A DNA stretch of 64,000 nt from contig CM046878.1 of the NCBI GenBank assembly GCA_025667525.1, positions 386,253,807 to 386,317,806 on the forward strand, written 5' to 3'. Below are positions 46,733-58,048 of this stretch, piece after piece (the stretch's first letter is position 1; each line of letters begins with the position of its first letter). A program made the position numbers and the translations under genes. Source of the stretch: Glebionis coronaria (lineage: Eukaryota > Streptophyta > Magnoliopsida > Asterales > Asteraceae). Below the pieces are notes generated by a model. That model searched no databases. It was not told where the DNA came from and saw nothing but the letters and a program-made list of their open reading frames with translations.

Positions 46733-48433
46733 ATGCGTACTAGATCTTCGAACTATTTTGAGCCCGAGACTCGTGAAGATCTAGATATGGCTGGTGTTAA
46801 TAACAACAATAATAACCCACCTCTACCCAATTTGAATAATAATAACAACAACAACAATGTCCCCCTACCTGATTTACGAACAATGGAGGAATTGTGTCAA
46901 CCCACCATGAACGGACGCGGAGGCCCGATTGCGCCAATGCACATCACGGCTCAGGAGTTTTCGTTGAAGAATCACATGATCCAACAAGTGCAAACTAACC
47001 CATTTCGCGGAATTCCGGATGATGATGCCAACAAACACCTCGACAAATTCATTACCATCACCCAAAGCATGAAGTCTCCCGGTGTTTCTATGGATGACCT
47101 TCGCCTTCAACTATTTCCCCACTCGCTTTCTCACCATGCCGAAAAATGGTTTGACCGTCTCCTAAAGAATTCTATTCATACTTGGAATGACATGACTCAA
47201 CGCTTTTTGTCGCGCTACTTCCCACCATCCATGGTCACAAGCCTTCGTAACCAAATTAGTGGATTCATGCAAGACAATGATGAATCACTCTTTGATGCTT
47301 GGGAACGATACAATGATTTGATCGACCCTTGTCCAAATCATAACATGCTCCCCGTCACTCGCATTGATACTTTCTACAATGGTCTCACTTTTGGTGATCG
47401 TGACACGATCAATGCCGCCGTCGGTGGTACTTTTTTGAAAAGGAGACCGGAGGAGTGTAGAGAGTTGATTGAAAATATGACTACTCACCACAAGAACTGG
47501 GATTCATCCGCATCCTCAAGATCTAATCAGAGAGTCAATGTTTCATCTACTTCTTCCACCACCGACATGTCCGTCAAGGAACGTGCTATTCTGGATATTA
47601 ACAAAAGTCTCCAAATTTTGACTTCTAACCAAACTCAACAAGCTAAAGCCGTTGCTATTTCTTGTGACACATGTGGTGGTCCTCATTCCTACAATGATTG
47701 TCCTTCTACTCAAGTCAATTTTTCTGAAGACGTTAACGCGACATACGGTACTTATCCCACGGGAAGCTATCAAGCTCGTCCTCAAGGAGATCGTAGCTTG
47801 CCAAGTTATCGTTCAAACAACTATCTTGCTCCACCTGGTTTCCCTCCTCAAAACCAAAACCAACAACAAAGCTATAACCGAAACAACCAATCCCAACCTC
47901 GTGCTACCAATCAATATCAATCCCAAAGAAACCCATACCCTACTTAAGGAAATTCTCAAGCTTACCAAGCTCCACCTCTCAATCAACCGATGGCATTGAA
48001 TCAAGACGTCGAAACGTTCATGAAGACTAATAGAGAGATGGTGACGAATCTTCAGAGTCAATTCGTCAACTTGAAGGAAGAAATGGCGAAACAAGGGAAC
48101 GATATTCGAGCCGAGCTAAGGAATGACATGGCAAAACAAAGCAATGAGATTCGTGCAGACATGAGAGACTCTTTCAGCACTCAAGCGCTTAACATACGTG
48201 ATATGATCAGTTCGCTCTTCCAAGGTAATCAACCCTCTTCTTCGGGTACTCTTCCGAGTAACACCGTTGCGAACCCAAGAAGGGAGATGAAAGCAATCAC
48301 CACTCGTAGTGGAAAAGGTTATACGGAACCCGAGCTTCCTACACCTCCACCCATGATTGTGAACAAGGAAAAGAGCAACTTTCCCCACCTCCTTTGCCTT
48401 CTACCCCCATTTCCCCACCCCCCGTGGTTGTGA
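46733..48433 (+). pseudogene. Element 4 gag
   Basis: Starts MRTRSSNYFEPETRED. An Asn-rich segment (residues 20-45) precedes the gag core: LRTMEELCQPTMNGRGGPIA, a LFPHSLSHHAEKWFDRL block, WNDMTQRFLSRYFPPS and the LRNQISGF block. A single Cys/His region reads CDTCGGPHSYNDC. TAA at 47945-47947 interrupts a Gln/Asn-rich linker; the frame continues with a coiled-coil-like stretch (FVNLKEEMAKQGNDIRAEL) to about 48375, where a frameshift leads into the protease frame. Gag would assemble particles around the RNA. Confidence 0.87.
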
Positions 48434-49455
48434 GTGATCCTACTCCCCTAAGGCCTTCTTCTTCATCCAATATACCTTATCCTTCAAGGTTGAGGAAAGA
48501 GAAGCAAAAGAGCAAGGATGATATTCAAGTTTCGAACTTTCTAAAAATGTTTAAACAATTGAATTTTAACATCTCCTTTGCCGAGGCTCTCGCTCACATG
48601 CCTAAATACGCTAAGATGTTTAAAGATCTTCTAAGTGACAAGGAGAAGCTTCTTGACATTGCTCAAACCCAACTTAATGAGAATTGCTCCGCCGTTCTCT
48701 TAAAGAAATTGCCCACCAAACTTGGTGATCCGGGTCGCTTCTTGATTCCTTGCAACTTCCTGGGAGTAGAGAATTGCATGGCCCTAGCCGATCTAGGTGC
48801 CAGTATAAACTTAATGCCTTTAAGTGTTTGGAAGCAATTATCTCTCCCCGAGCTAGTCCCCACCAAAATGACCTTGGAATTAGCTAACCGTACGGTTGCT
48901 TATCCAGTGGGGATAGCCGAAGATGTCTTTGTTGGCGTTGACAAATTCACCTTCCCGGCGGATTTTGTTGTTGTTGACTACAAGATGGATCCTCGTGTTC
49001 CATTATTCGTTGGACGTCCCTTCTTGAGGACCGGTCGCACTCTCATTGATGTAGCCGCGGGCGAAATAATCATGAGAGTTGGTGACGATAAAATTTTCTT
49101 CAACATGGGTAAGATTTCTAAGCAACCTTATTCATATGAGAGTGTTAATGCTATTGATGTTCTCGATGAGGCTTGTGAAGAACATTTTCATGATGCTTGC
49201 AAAAGTACTCTCTCTTCTCTACCCAATGTTGAGACCGTTGCCTTAATTGCTCCGGCATTGACTCCTTTTGGAGAAAGTGACTTGGATGATTTCGAAGCTA
49301 GCTTGGGTCCTCTCGATATTAAGTATGATGCTTCTTCTACCGATTGGGATGAAGACATTCGTACTATTGAGAGACTTCTCAATGAAGACCCGTTTTCTCC
49401 TCCTTCTCCTAAAGAGGTGACTAATGATGATCCATCGCTAGTTACGCCATCTTAA
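48394..49455 (+). pseudogene. Element 4 protease region
   Basis: Open for 353 codons with a non-ATG start, so it is a polyprotein piece rather than an independent gene. The segment LRKEKQKSKDDIQVSNFLKM and the LDIAQTQLNENCSAVLLKKL block precede the protease. The catalytic motif reads ALADLGASINLMPLS, the usual Athila form, followed by DPRVPLFVGRPFLRTGRTLI. The acidic C-terminal linker ends at TAA 49453-49455; RT homology continues in another frame. Confidence 0.85.
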
Positions 49456-50470
49456 GGATCCTCCTACTCTTGAGCGTAAGGACCTACCTCCTCATCTTGA
49501 GTACATTTTCCTTGAAGACAACGAGAAGTTACCGGTCATCATCGCAAAGGACCTGAAAGAAGAAGAAAAATCCCGACTTATCGCCGTGTTGAAGAAACAT
49601 AAAAGAGCTATCGCTTGGAAAATCTCCGACATTCGCGGAATTGATCCTCATTTTTGCACACATAAAATTCTCATGGAGGACGACTTTAAGCCCACAATTC
49701 AAAGCCAACGAAGGGTGAATCCTAAAATCCATGAAGTCATCAAAAAAGAGGTTATCAAACTTCTTGATGCGGGTATGATTTACCCTATTTCGGATTTACC
49801 ATGGGTTAGTCCAGTCCATTGTGTGCCTAAGAAAGGAGGAATCACCGTTGTGCCCAATCAAAACAACGAGTTGATTCCTACACGTCTCGTTACTGGGTGG
49901 AGAGTTTGTATAGACTACCGCAAACTCAATGATGCCACGAGAAAGGATCATTTCCCTCTACCTTTTATGGACCAAATACTTGAACGTTTAGCGGGTAATG
50001 AATATTACTTCTTTCTTGATTGTTTCTCCGGTTCTTTCCAAATACCCATCGATCCCCAAGATCAAGAGAAGACAACATTCACTTGTCCCTATGGCACATT
50101 TGCCTGCAAAAGGATGCCTTTTGGCTTATGCAATGCCCCCGGGACTTTCCAAAGGTGCATGTTGGCTATCTTCCATGACATGGATGAGCAAACCATGGAA
50201 GTCTTCATGGATTATTTATCGGTCTTTGGGGATTCCTTCTCTTCTTGCCTTGCTAATTTGGAACGTATGCTTACGTGGTGCGAAGACACTTGCCTTGTTC
50301 TGAATTGGGAAAAATGCCATTTTATGGTAAAAGAAGGCATTGTGCTAGGACACAAAATCTCTAAAGCCGGTCTTGAAGTCGACTGTGCTAAAGTTGATGT
50401 CATAGCCAAATTACCTCCACCTTCAACCGTGAAGGGTGTCAGAATGGGTCATGCGGGCTTCTATCTCGAT
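49442..50470 (+). pseudogene. Element 4 reverse transcriptase, second catalytic Asp lost
   Basis: RT landmarks in order: KIHEVIKKEVIKLLDAGMIY, WRVCIDYRKLNDATRKDHFP, FFLDCFSGSFQIPI (first Asp kept), RMPFGLCNAPGTFQRCM, then VFMDYLSVFG at about 50197-50226, where relatives have two adjacent Asp residues. The second Asp is Tyr. A small deletion near 50440 and a one-base loss near 50467 move the frame. The enzyme would be dead even without the shifts. Confidence 0.88.
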
Positions 50471-51216
50471 TCATTCAGGATTTCTCTAAAATCGCTCGCC
50501 CGATGACCCACCTCTTGGAAACAGATACTCATTTTATCTTTTCTAAAGAGTGTATCGAAGCCTTCAATCTTCTTAAGGATAAGCTAACTAAGGCATCGGT
50601 CTTGGTTACCCCTAATTGGGAGCTACCCTTTGAGTTGATGTGCGATGCTAGCGACTTTGCTATTGGTGCGGTTTTGGGTCAAAGAGTGCATAAGCACTTC
50701 CAACCAATCCACTATGCTAGCAAAACAATGACGGGGGCTCAATTGCATTATACGACAACCGAAAAAGAGCTTTTAGCTGTTGTCTATGCTTTTGAAAAAT
50801 TTCGCCCCTATCTTGTTTTATCCACCACAATCGTATACACGGACCATTCCGCGTTGAAGTACTTGATGACTAAGCACGACTCTAAGCCAAGACTTTTTCG
50901 CTGGGTTTTACTCCTTCAAGAATTCAACATTGAAATTCGTGACAAGAAGGGTGCCGAAAACATAGCCGCAAATCATCTTAGTAGACTTGAGGATCCATAT
51001 CAAGGGGATCATCCGAACAAAGAGATCAATGACTCTTTTCCCCTTGAGACCTTAATGTCTATTAAGCTCAATCTGGATGACACCCCGTGGTTTGCCGACA
51101 TTGCAAACTACTTAGCGGGTGGTGTTCTCATCAAAGGGTTAACATCCCAACAAAAGAAGAAGTTCTTGAATGATGTTAAGACTTACTTTTGGGATGACCA
51201 TTTTCTATTCAAACAA
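50471..51216 (+). pseudogene. Element 4 RNase H
   Basis: In the +1 frame relative to [38 protein letters not shown] (catalytic Asp), a [20 protein letters not shown] block (Glu), [12 protein letters not shown] (Asp) and [12 protein letters not shown]. All expected acidic residues appear present. The frame meets TGA at 51217-51219, where relatives carry Cys, before the integrase. Confidence 0.87.
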
Positions 51217-52287
51217 TGAGCTGACTTGATTATTCGCTGATATGTTGACAGACCGGCAGCTTTGCAAATCCTTGCTGCTTGCCATAAAGGACCCACTGGT
51301 GGTCACTTTGGTCCCAACTACACCGCTTAGAAAGTGTTTGACTCTGGATTCTATTGTCCCACCATTTATCGTGACGCTCACGAAATGGTTAAGCATTGTG
51401 ATGCTTGCCAACGCCAAGGCAAGATCACACATAAAGATGAGATGCCTCAAAATTTCATACAAGAATGTGAAATCTTTGACGTATGGGGCATCGACTTTAT
51501 GGGGCCATTTCCATCCTCCAAAAGGAACAAGTACATCCTCGTAGCCGTTGACTACGTTTCCAAATGGGTTCAAGCTAAGGCTCTCCCAACGAACGATGCG
51601 AGGGTGGTTGTGAACTTTTTAAAGCAGCTTTTCGCTCGATTCGGCGTTCCTCATGCTATTATCAGTGACCGCGGGACTCATTTTTGCAATTATCAATTTG
51701 CAAGAGTCATGGCTAAGTATGGTGTCAATCACTGTCTTTCCACCGCCTATCATCCCCAAACCAATGGGCAAGCCGAGATTTCCAACCGTGGATTGAACCG
51801 AATTCTGGAGCGTACTGTGGGAGAGCATCGTGCCACGTGGGCCGATAAGTTAGATGATGCTCTGTGGGCTTTCCGTACAGCTTATAAGACCCCGATCGGC
51901 TGTACGCCTTATCGTCTTGTGTACGGGAAAGCATGCCACCTCCCCATCGAGCTGGAACATAAGGCGCACTGGGCCTTGAACTGGGCTAACTTCGACATCA
52001 ACAAAGCCGGTGATCATCGCAAGATTCAACTCAACGAGCTCAACGAACTAAGGAATGAAGCTTACGAGAACTCACTGATCTACAAGGAGAAGACCAAGAT
52101 CATTCATGACGCAAGGATTAAGAACCGAGAGTTCCACGTTGGTGATCAAGTCTTACTTTTTAATTCTCGGTTGAAGATCTTCTCTGGCAAGTTGAAGAGC
52201 CGCTGGTCTGGTCCATTCACCGTCACCAAAGTCTTTCCATATGGGACCATTGAGCTTTCTCAGCCAAATGGGCCCAATTTCAAGTGA
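51217..52287 (+). pseudogene. Element 4 integrase
   Basis: Same frame as RNase H but with TGA at 51217, TGA at about 51238 and TAG at about 51328. The zinc-binding part gives ACHKGPTGGHFG then [12 protein letters not shown]. The catalytic core is intact: [12 protein letters not shown] (Asp), [14 protein letters not shown] (Asp) and [17 protein letters not shown] (Glu). A C-terminal block with [18 protein letters not shown] and [11 protein letters not shown] follows. A one-base loss near 52285 ends the frame early at 52285-52287. Confidence 0.87.
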
Positions 52288-54402
52288 ATGGCCAGCGTTT
52301 GAAGCTATACTTTGGTGAGGACATCTCTCATGAGATGATTCCATCCCTCACCACGTTCCCCATGAACTAAATTGGGTCGAGTCAGGCTCGTGACTCGGTG
52401 AACAAAAACAAGCGCTTCTCGGGAGGCAACCCGTGATCTATCCTTTACTGCTTTCATAATAAGTGTAGGGGGAGCCCCGTATGTGTTTGTTGTCTTGTTT
52501 CTTATCTTGTGCAGGGATTCAAGCTTCAAAGAGCATCTTGATGACTTTTGACGAACCGTGATACGGTGTTCCCATCTTCCCGGTTCTATCCTAAACTCTT
52601 ATGATTCAATATTTCATATTTTATATGTTCACATTGAAATCACCATAGTTGTCCTTTCCTTAGCAAGATTTAAACAAAGTGCACAATGTCATAAGTGTAG
52701 GGAGTTCACTCCCACATGCTTAAACATTGAGGACAATGTTTATATCAAGTGTAGGGGGACTTCTATCGAAGTAAGTGGTCTTTTCCATGAATTTACCCTC
52801 ATTTTAACCAGAAAACTTGATTTTTCGACATTTTTCAAATTTTTTAATCTATTTTGGCCTAGTTGTATAGTTGTAGTTTCCTTTATTATGTTTATTTTCT
52901 TTCCTTACTAGAATAAATTTTAATAAAGTGGTTCTAAATTTTTCTTAGTCGTGAACATTTTGACTCAACCCGAGTTTACTTATCTAAGTTTACTCTAGCT
53001 AGTATCCTTAACCTGTTTAAGTCAAGTTTTGCTAGGCTTTTATATAGGGAGCTATAAAACGCGAAAGTCTTAACACTCACGGGTTAAGAACAAGAACTTT
53101 TCGCAAGTTCCTATAATTGATCCTAGAGAGTTGTTTATCAAGGGAACTTTAAAATGCGATTTCTAAAACTTGAAAAAGTCTAAGAATTTGCAAGATCCTA
53201 TAGATGACTCGAAAACCCAAAACTTTGATTTAATAGGCTAAGCATCCACGAGTCTCATTCCTTGAGATTTTAAACTGTGGAGGACGAGAGATGATAAAGT
53301 CAATTATAAGTTCGGTATTCTTTCGTGAATTTATGTGAGTTAATTATAAGCCTATTCTCCCTTCGCTTGTTGATAAATTATCAGCAATAAATAAGGTTAT
53401 ACGATTTAAAAGGTTACTTAGCTTCTAGCCCAAGATCGTTTAAAAGTTGCTCGGTACGGATTAGAGTTCGTAGCCAAGGCATAACTTATTGAAGCGGGAT
53501 GCGAAGATTGGCGAGTCCGAAAAGGCCCTAACAAGGCATGAGGGCTACATTTTGTTGCTAAAGATCCAAAAGTGATGTGAAGAATCATTTATCGAAAATC
53601 AATATGAAGGATCGAGACACACGACGAAAAGCATATACTCCCCAAAAGATTATGGAGAAGTCTATCCAAAAAGGCCCTAACAAGGTATGAGGATAAATAG
53701 ATCCAAGTCCTACAAGGAGGCGGATCGTTGTATATCAAAGTCCAAAATAAAGATTGGAGAAAAATGAAGAAATCGTGGTCCAAAGATGAAGAATCTCTCA
53801 AAACTTCAAGTGAAGAAATTCCTATTATGAAGAGAAGACCATAATTTCAAGAACGTCTCTCAAAGATTTGAAGTGTGAAGTCACTGCCAAATATCGGTCC
53901 GAGAATGGTCTCAAATCACGAAGCGAGTTATGCCAAGATATGAACTTTATGAGGTCCCGAGAAGCAGTTTTAAAAGATTTTTTCCTTTAGCTAACTATTG
54001 ATTAAATCGTTCACTTTATTTTCGGCCTAAATAAATATCAAAATAAGTCAAACAATGCATCATCGTGATCATTCAAGACAAAAATAAAATATATGAGATA
54101 CACCTAGGAATAAGGGAGTCTAAGTGAATAATTGGCCCACATGAGTTCGTGTTAGTTTGCTAACTTATAATAACAATTATCTCGTTTTTAAGCTTGGTAT
54201 GGGGAACGTGAAACTTGAGAATGATAAACGTTCATGGCAACCAAAACCCAATGTAAGTCTTTGATTTCTTTACTTGTTTCTATCTTTTTATGTTTAGTAT
54301 TTAATAAAGGCCAAGGTGGGTTATTTATGATGGAAAATGTAAACCGTGCTTTAAAATTAATGCATTGCATGAGGGCATTGCAATGGTCAAGTGTAGGGGA
54401 TT
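52288..54402 (+). other. Element 4 3' region with repeated polypurine-like tracts
   Basis: About 2.1 kb in the place where some Athila elements carry an envelope-like ORF; the longest open stretch (52558-52911) has no similarity I recognise. The word AAGTGTAGGG(GG) occurs at 52461, 52693, 52747 and 54389; the last lies three bases before the 3' LTR and is the likely polypurine tract. A short duplication AAAAGGCCCTAACAAGG occurs at about 53519 and 53669. Confidence 0.7.
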
Positions 54403-56254
54403 TAATAAGTGTGAAAACACTTATCCTTTTACCACTTATTTCCAATAATAACAAGACCAAAACGTGTAATTTATGTCGTAAAAGTCGGAATTATGCGTGG
54501 TTTGTGTTTTTATTGTGTTTTAGGACCAAAAGATGAAAAAGGAAGAAAACACGGGCTTTCACGGGCTTTTATCGAAGAAAACGGGAAAAGACGAAGTGAA
54601 AAAATCAAGAGTGCAAAAAGAACGGAAGTCCAAGGCCTATTCTGAAGATTTATCGAAGAAAAAGTCTAAAGACGGAAGTTTAATGAAGTCGAAGAAGTCA
54701 AGTCTAAATTAAAGAAGAAAATTATCTAGACAAGTTCAAATCCTGAGACAACGTCGAGAAAAGACAAAGAATTAAATCGAGTCGAGAAGACGTGAAGAAA
54801 GAAAGAAAGAAGAGGCAACACATGCACTCCTTCCCATTTTCCCTATAAATACCCTCCTAATACACATTAGGAGGGTGGTTAGTTTTTAGTTTTAGTTTTC
54901 ATTTTTCACTTTTCTTTCTAGTTTTTAGAGAGAGAAAGTTCTCCACTTTCTCTCACTAAGTTTTCATCTTTCTTTCTTTTAATCTTTCAAGATTAAACAT
55001 TTGTGTATTGTTGATTTCATTAATCAAGTTCTAGTTAAGCTTTTAATCTTTCATCTCATTCTACCTTTCTTGATTTTAGTTAACTTTTGGTGCAAAATAC
55101 ATTTGATCCGTGTTGTTCTTAATGTTTTTGTGCTTAAAACGTTAATCTTTTTTGTTCCTACATAAGCTTTCATTTGATTAAGCTTTAAGATTCTTGTGCT
55201 TATTGGCTTATTTACATGTTTAGCTTATTTACTTTTTAAAAGTTTTCTTAAAAAGTTCATCTTTTAATTGTTTGATTTAAAAGTTTGCTTATTTTGAGTT
55301 TGGATAAGTTGTTGATTGTGCTTATTAAGTATATTTCACTTTTGATTCGTTCTAGTTTTGGTGTGAGCTTATCATTATAGCTTATTACTAGCTTTATTTC
55401 GAATCCCACATATATCGGAAAGGGTCTAAACCCCTTTCCGATCGGTACATTCCAACCTGCAGCCCCCTTCCTACATTCTGATCATTAGATCGGATAAGGG
55501 TTTTAACCCATTCCGATTTGCACCTTCGTATTCCGATCACCTTGGATCAGAATAGGGTTTTGGCTCATTCCGATTAGTACTCTATCCCATATTCTGATTT
55601 GACCCTTGATTGAATATTCCGATTAGAGTTGTTTGTCAGTATTCCGATTCGGCAGTCTTTGCATATTTCGATCTGGGAGTTTATTATAACATTCCGATCG
55701 GGTTTGTGTTACACATTCTGATTGCTTAAGTTTGGCCTCATTCCGATTGGAGTCTTACATAGCATTCCGATCTGGATGATTTAATTATTCCGACCTGTAT
55801 TGCTTGTTAACATTCCGATTGTATTATTTTTAATGATATTCCGATTGTGGGTTTCATTATTCCGACAAGAGTATTGGTGATATTCCGATTTGGTCCGTTT
55901 CCAACATTCCGACCAGTGTTGCTTGTTTGCATTCCGACCACTTTCCGACCAACATTCTGATTAGTGTTAAGTTTCTTGTTTTTACCAAGTTTTCAATTGT
56001 TAGTTTTATTAAGTGTTCAAGTATTGTCCTTAAGTTTTAATTCATTTATTTTTAATTCGTCATTGTAGTTTAATCTTTAAAACTTCTACTTACTCAACGA
56101 CATTTAAATTACTTGCTATTAGTTTAAAATAGATAATCGATCAAACCATTCTCTTGTTCACCAAAACACAATTGAGTCGCACTCTAGACCGGTAATCAGT
56201 TCGAAAAGACTTGGGACTACGAATTTTGATACGTGGTGTAAAAACCTAGTATTA
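54403..56254 (+). repeat. 3' LTR of element 4
   Basis: 1852 bp, TAATAAGTG to CTAGTATTA, followed by CATG. Close to the 5' LTR; many differences are C/T or G/A changes inside CCG words of the ATTCCGAT array (about 55410-55960). Confidence 0.85.
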
Positions 56255-56258
56255 CATG

Positions 56259-56733
56259 TAATATATAAGTGTTACAAAAACAGATCTAACTATGTACACA
56301 TCAAGAAAATAAGTCACAAGTCCAAAATAAGATCTAAACTATGTCTAGACCTAAAAATCAAACATAGATCCATGTACACTCATATATAGCTCACGGCTAT
56401 ATTTTTAGATCTTGGTATTTCCAAGATGAACACTTTAGCTAGTTTTTAAGTCTTGTGAAATATTTACAAAAACACATTATGATTATCTAGGTTACATGCA
56501 TGTTCCCAAGGCTACTATTATTCCAAGAAACAATGTATAGCCCACGGCTATATTGTTTCCTCCCAATATTCCCGTAAGATCTACTAACTCATTTCATGTG
56601 TATCATGTTAAGTTAACACTTATGACTAGATCAAGGTTTAAATAAGCATGCATGTTAGGTCTTGTATAACCCACAACTATATTTATATACATAAGTTGTT
56701 TTTGTGGTTTTTAATATTCCATTTAATGTGTTA
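56259..56733 (-). repeat. LTR D (5' LTR of element 2), second part
   Basis: Continues LTR D after element 4 (TAATATATAAGTGTTACAAA) up to ATTTAATGTGTTA, where element 5 begins. Compared with LTR C about 1.24 kb is still missing and should lie beyond the right end of element 5. A short internal deletion occurs near 56653. Confidence 0.85.
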
Positions 56734-57120
56734 TGTTAATGCAATAATGACTAAAAACGTTACTTGCATTTTTCGGTCTCGCTTAGTTTTGTTTACGACA
56801 ATATGTAAAAACAAGCATTTACGAAAAACGAATTCTTGAGTTCAAGTATTTTTCATTTTACCCATTTTCACTTAAGGTATGGATAAACAAGTACTAACCT
56901 TAATCAAGTGATCAAGTGATTTAATCTTTTCTTAAAACTCACTTTTTATTAAATGTGACAAGTTTTTATTAAAACTTTATTTTTAAGAAAATGTTTTATT
57001 AAATTAATTATTTGAAATTTGAAAATGGCATATTCTTATTCTGTTAAGAATATCCTTTCAGGATATTTTTTATACCCAGATAAGACCTCCACCACTAAAG
57101 GACAAAAAGGAGCGGAGTCT

Positions 57121-57175
57121 AGTCCGGCGGTACCTTATGGATAAGGTACCGCGGACTGTGATAAGGTACCGCGGG
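57121..57175. repeat. Palindrome cluster 1 (GGTACCGC family)
   Basis: AGTCCG-G-CGGTACCTTAT / ATAAGGTACCG-CGGACT makes a 17-bp stem with one bulged base at 57121-57157. A further ATAAGGTACCGCGG arm follows at about 57161. It lies about 45 bp upstream of the TATA-like sequence. Confidence 0.85.
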
Positions 57176-57202
57176 CAGATATAGCCGTTGGCTCCTTTAT
57201 CC

Positions 57203-57210
57203 TTTAAATA
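57203..57210 (+). promoter_or_regulatory. TATA-like box of element 5 LTR
   Basis: TTTAAATA in the context TCCTTTAAATAGTGG; position within the LTR is suitable for the U3/R boundary. Confidence 0.5.
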
Positions 57211-57983
57211 GTGGACCATTCTCAGCTTTTCACCTCACCTCTTTTGCACATTTATTTCCAGATTCAAACCCCTTCTTTAATCACTCAAATCTTTGATCAT
57301 TTGTTTGATTATTACTTGTTTAAGAAGTGAATCTTGTTCTTCCATCTCTTCCTCTCCAAGTGCAAAGAGAAGAACACTATCCTAGTGAAGTGTTGAGTCC
57401 ACCAACAAAGATCCATTGAAGATAAAATTTTATATAATTGTAGTTGTGTCATAGTTGTGAAGATCCAAGTAGTCGTGTCTATTTGGAAGTTGTGTATGTA
57501 CTAAGTATAGTTGTGTAGATTGGTCCTAGCTACGATTAGGTTCGACTTTTAGCTTAGAGTCGGAAATTGGTTAAGCAACGTGTACGGTTTTCTCCATCAT
57601 AAGGAGCTTGTTGTGTAGTGAACTCTCGAGTAAGGAGTGCTCGAGGAGTGGAGTAGGAACGAGGAGTGAGCTTCGTTGCCGAACCACTATAAATCCTTGG
57701 TGTTCTGTTTGATCTTTCTTTACCCTTAACTCTTTACATTCTTTATTCTTTTTGCATATATATGTGTTAGTATTAGATTAGCTACACTATCATTCTTTAT
57801 TCTTTGTGGATATACTTTTGTTAGTATTAGTTTAGCTACACTATCATTGTTCATATTGTGCATAAGAAGATTTCACATATTTCCTCAAGCCTAAGTTTTT
57901 GAAAAAGGATTTTTGGAAACCATATTTTAACAAGTAAATATAAGAAACTATTCAACCCCCCCCCCCCTTTTAGTTTCTACAAT

Positions 57984-57998
57984 TGGTATCAGAGCGGG
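57984..57998 (+). other. Primer-binding site, initiator tRNA-Met
   Basis: TGGTATCAGAGCGGG two bases after the LTR end. Confidence 0.88.
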
Positions 57999-58048
57999 TT
58001 GCTCAAGAATTTTTAAAGTATATTGTATTTTAAAACGTGAATCGATCT

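Larger units (their letters stand above)
44632..56254 (+). mobile_element. Element 4: Athila-like Ty3/gypsy element
   Basis: About 11.6 kb with two 1852-bp LTRs, a tRNA-Asp type primer site, gag, PR, RT, RNase H, INT, a 2.1-kb 3' region and a polypurine tract. Uninterrupted LTR B reads TTGCATGTAATTTG at the insertion point; here CATG occurs on both sides (44628-44631 and 56255-56258). Protein signatures (MRTRSSN start, DLGASINLMPLS protease) are Athila-like. Several stops and frameshifts make it non-functional. No envelope-like ORF remains. Confidence 0.9.
8853..56733 (-). mobile_element. Element 2: TR-GAG type non-autonomous gypsy element, split by four insertions
   Basis: Visible own parts: 3' LTR (8853-8939 plus 22231-26336), spacer (26337-26832 plus 37897-38976), gag (38977-40269), coiled-coil ORF (40698-41552), primer site (42066-42077) and 5' LTR (42083-44631 plus 56259-56733, continuing beyond element 5). 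Joined LTR C is about 4.19 kb and the internal part without insertions about 4.68 kb, close to element 1 (4.28 and 4.76 kb). No protease, RT, RNase H or integrase is present. It is the oldest layer of the nest, since every other large element here lies inside it. Confidence 0.85.
56734..57981 (+). repeat. 5' LTR of element 5
   Basis: About 1.25 kb, TGTTAATGC to GTTTCTACA. Contains a palindrome cluster (57121-57175), a TATA-like TTTAAATA (57203-57210) and a run of 12 C (57956-57967) before its end. The second LTR is not in the window, so ends rest on TG..CA, the LTR D break and the primer site. Confidence 0.8.

Noticed and set aside
54234..54536. 100-codon ORF crossing the start of the Athila 3' LTR
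   Set aside because: Half lies in the LTR, no similarity; not the missing envelope ORF.
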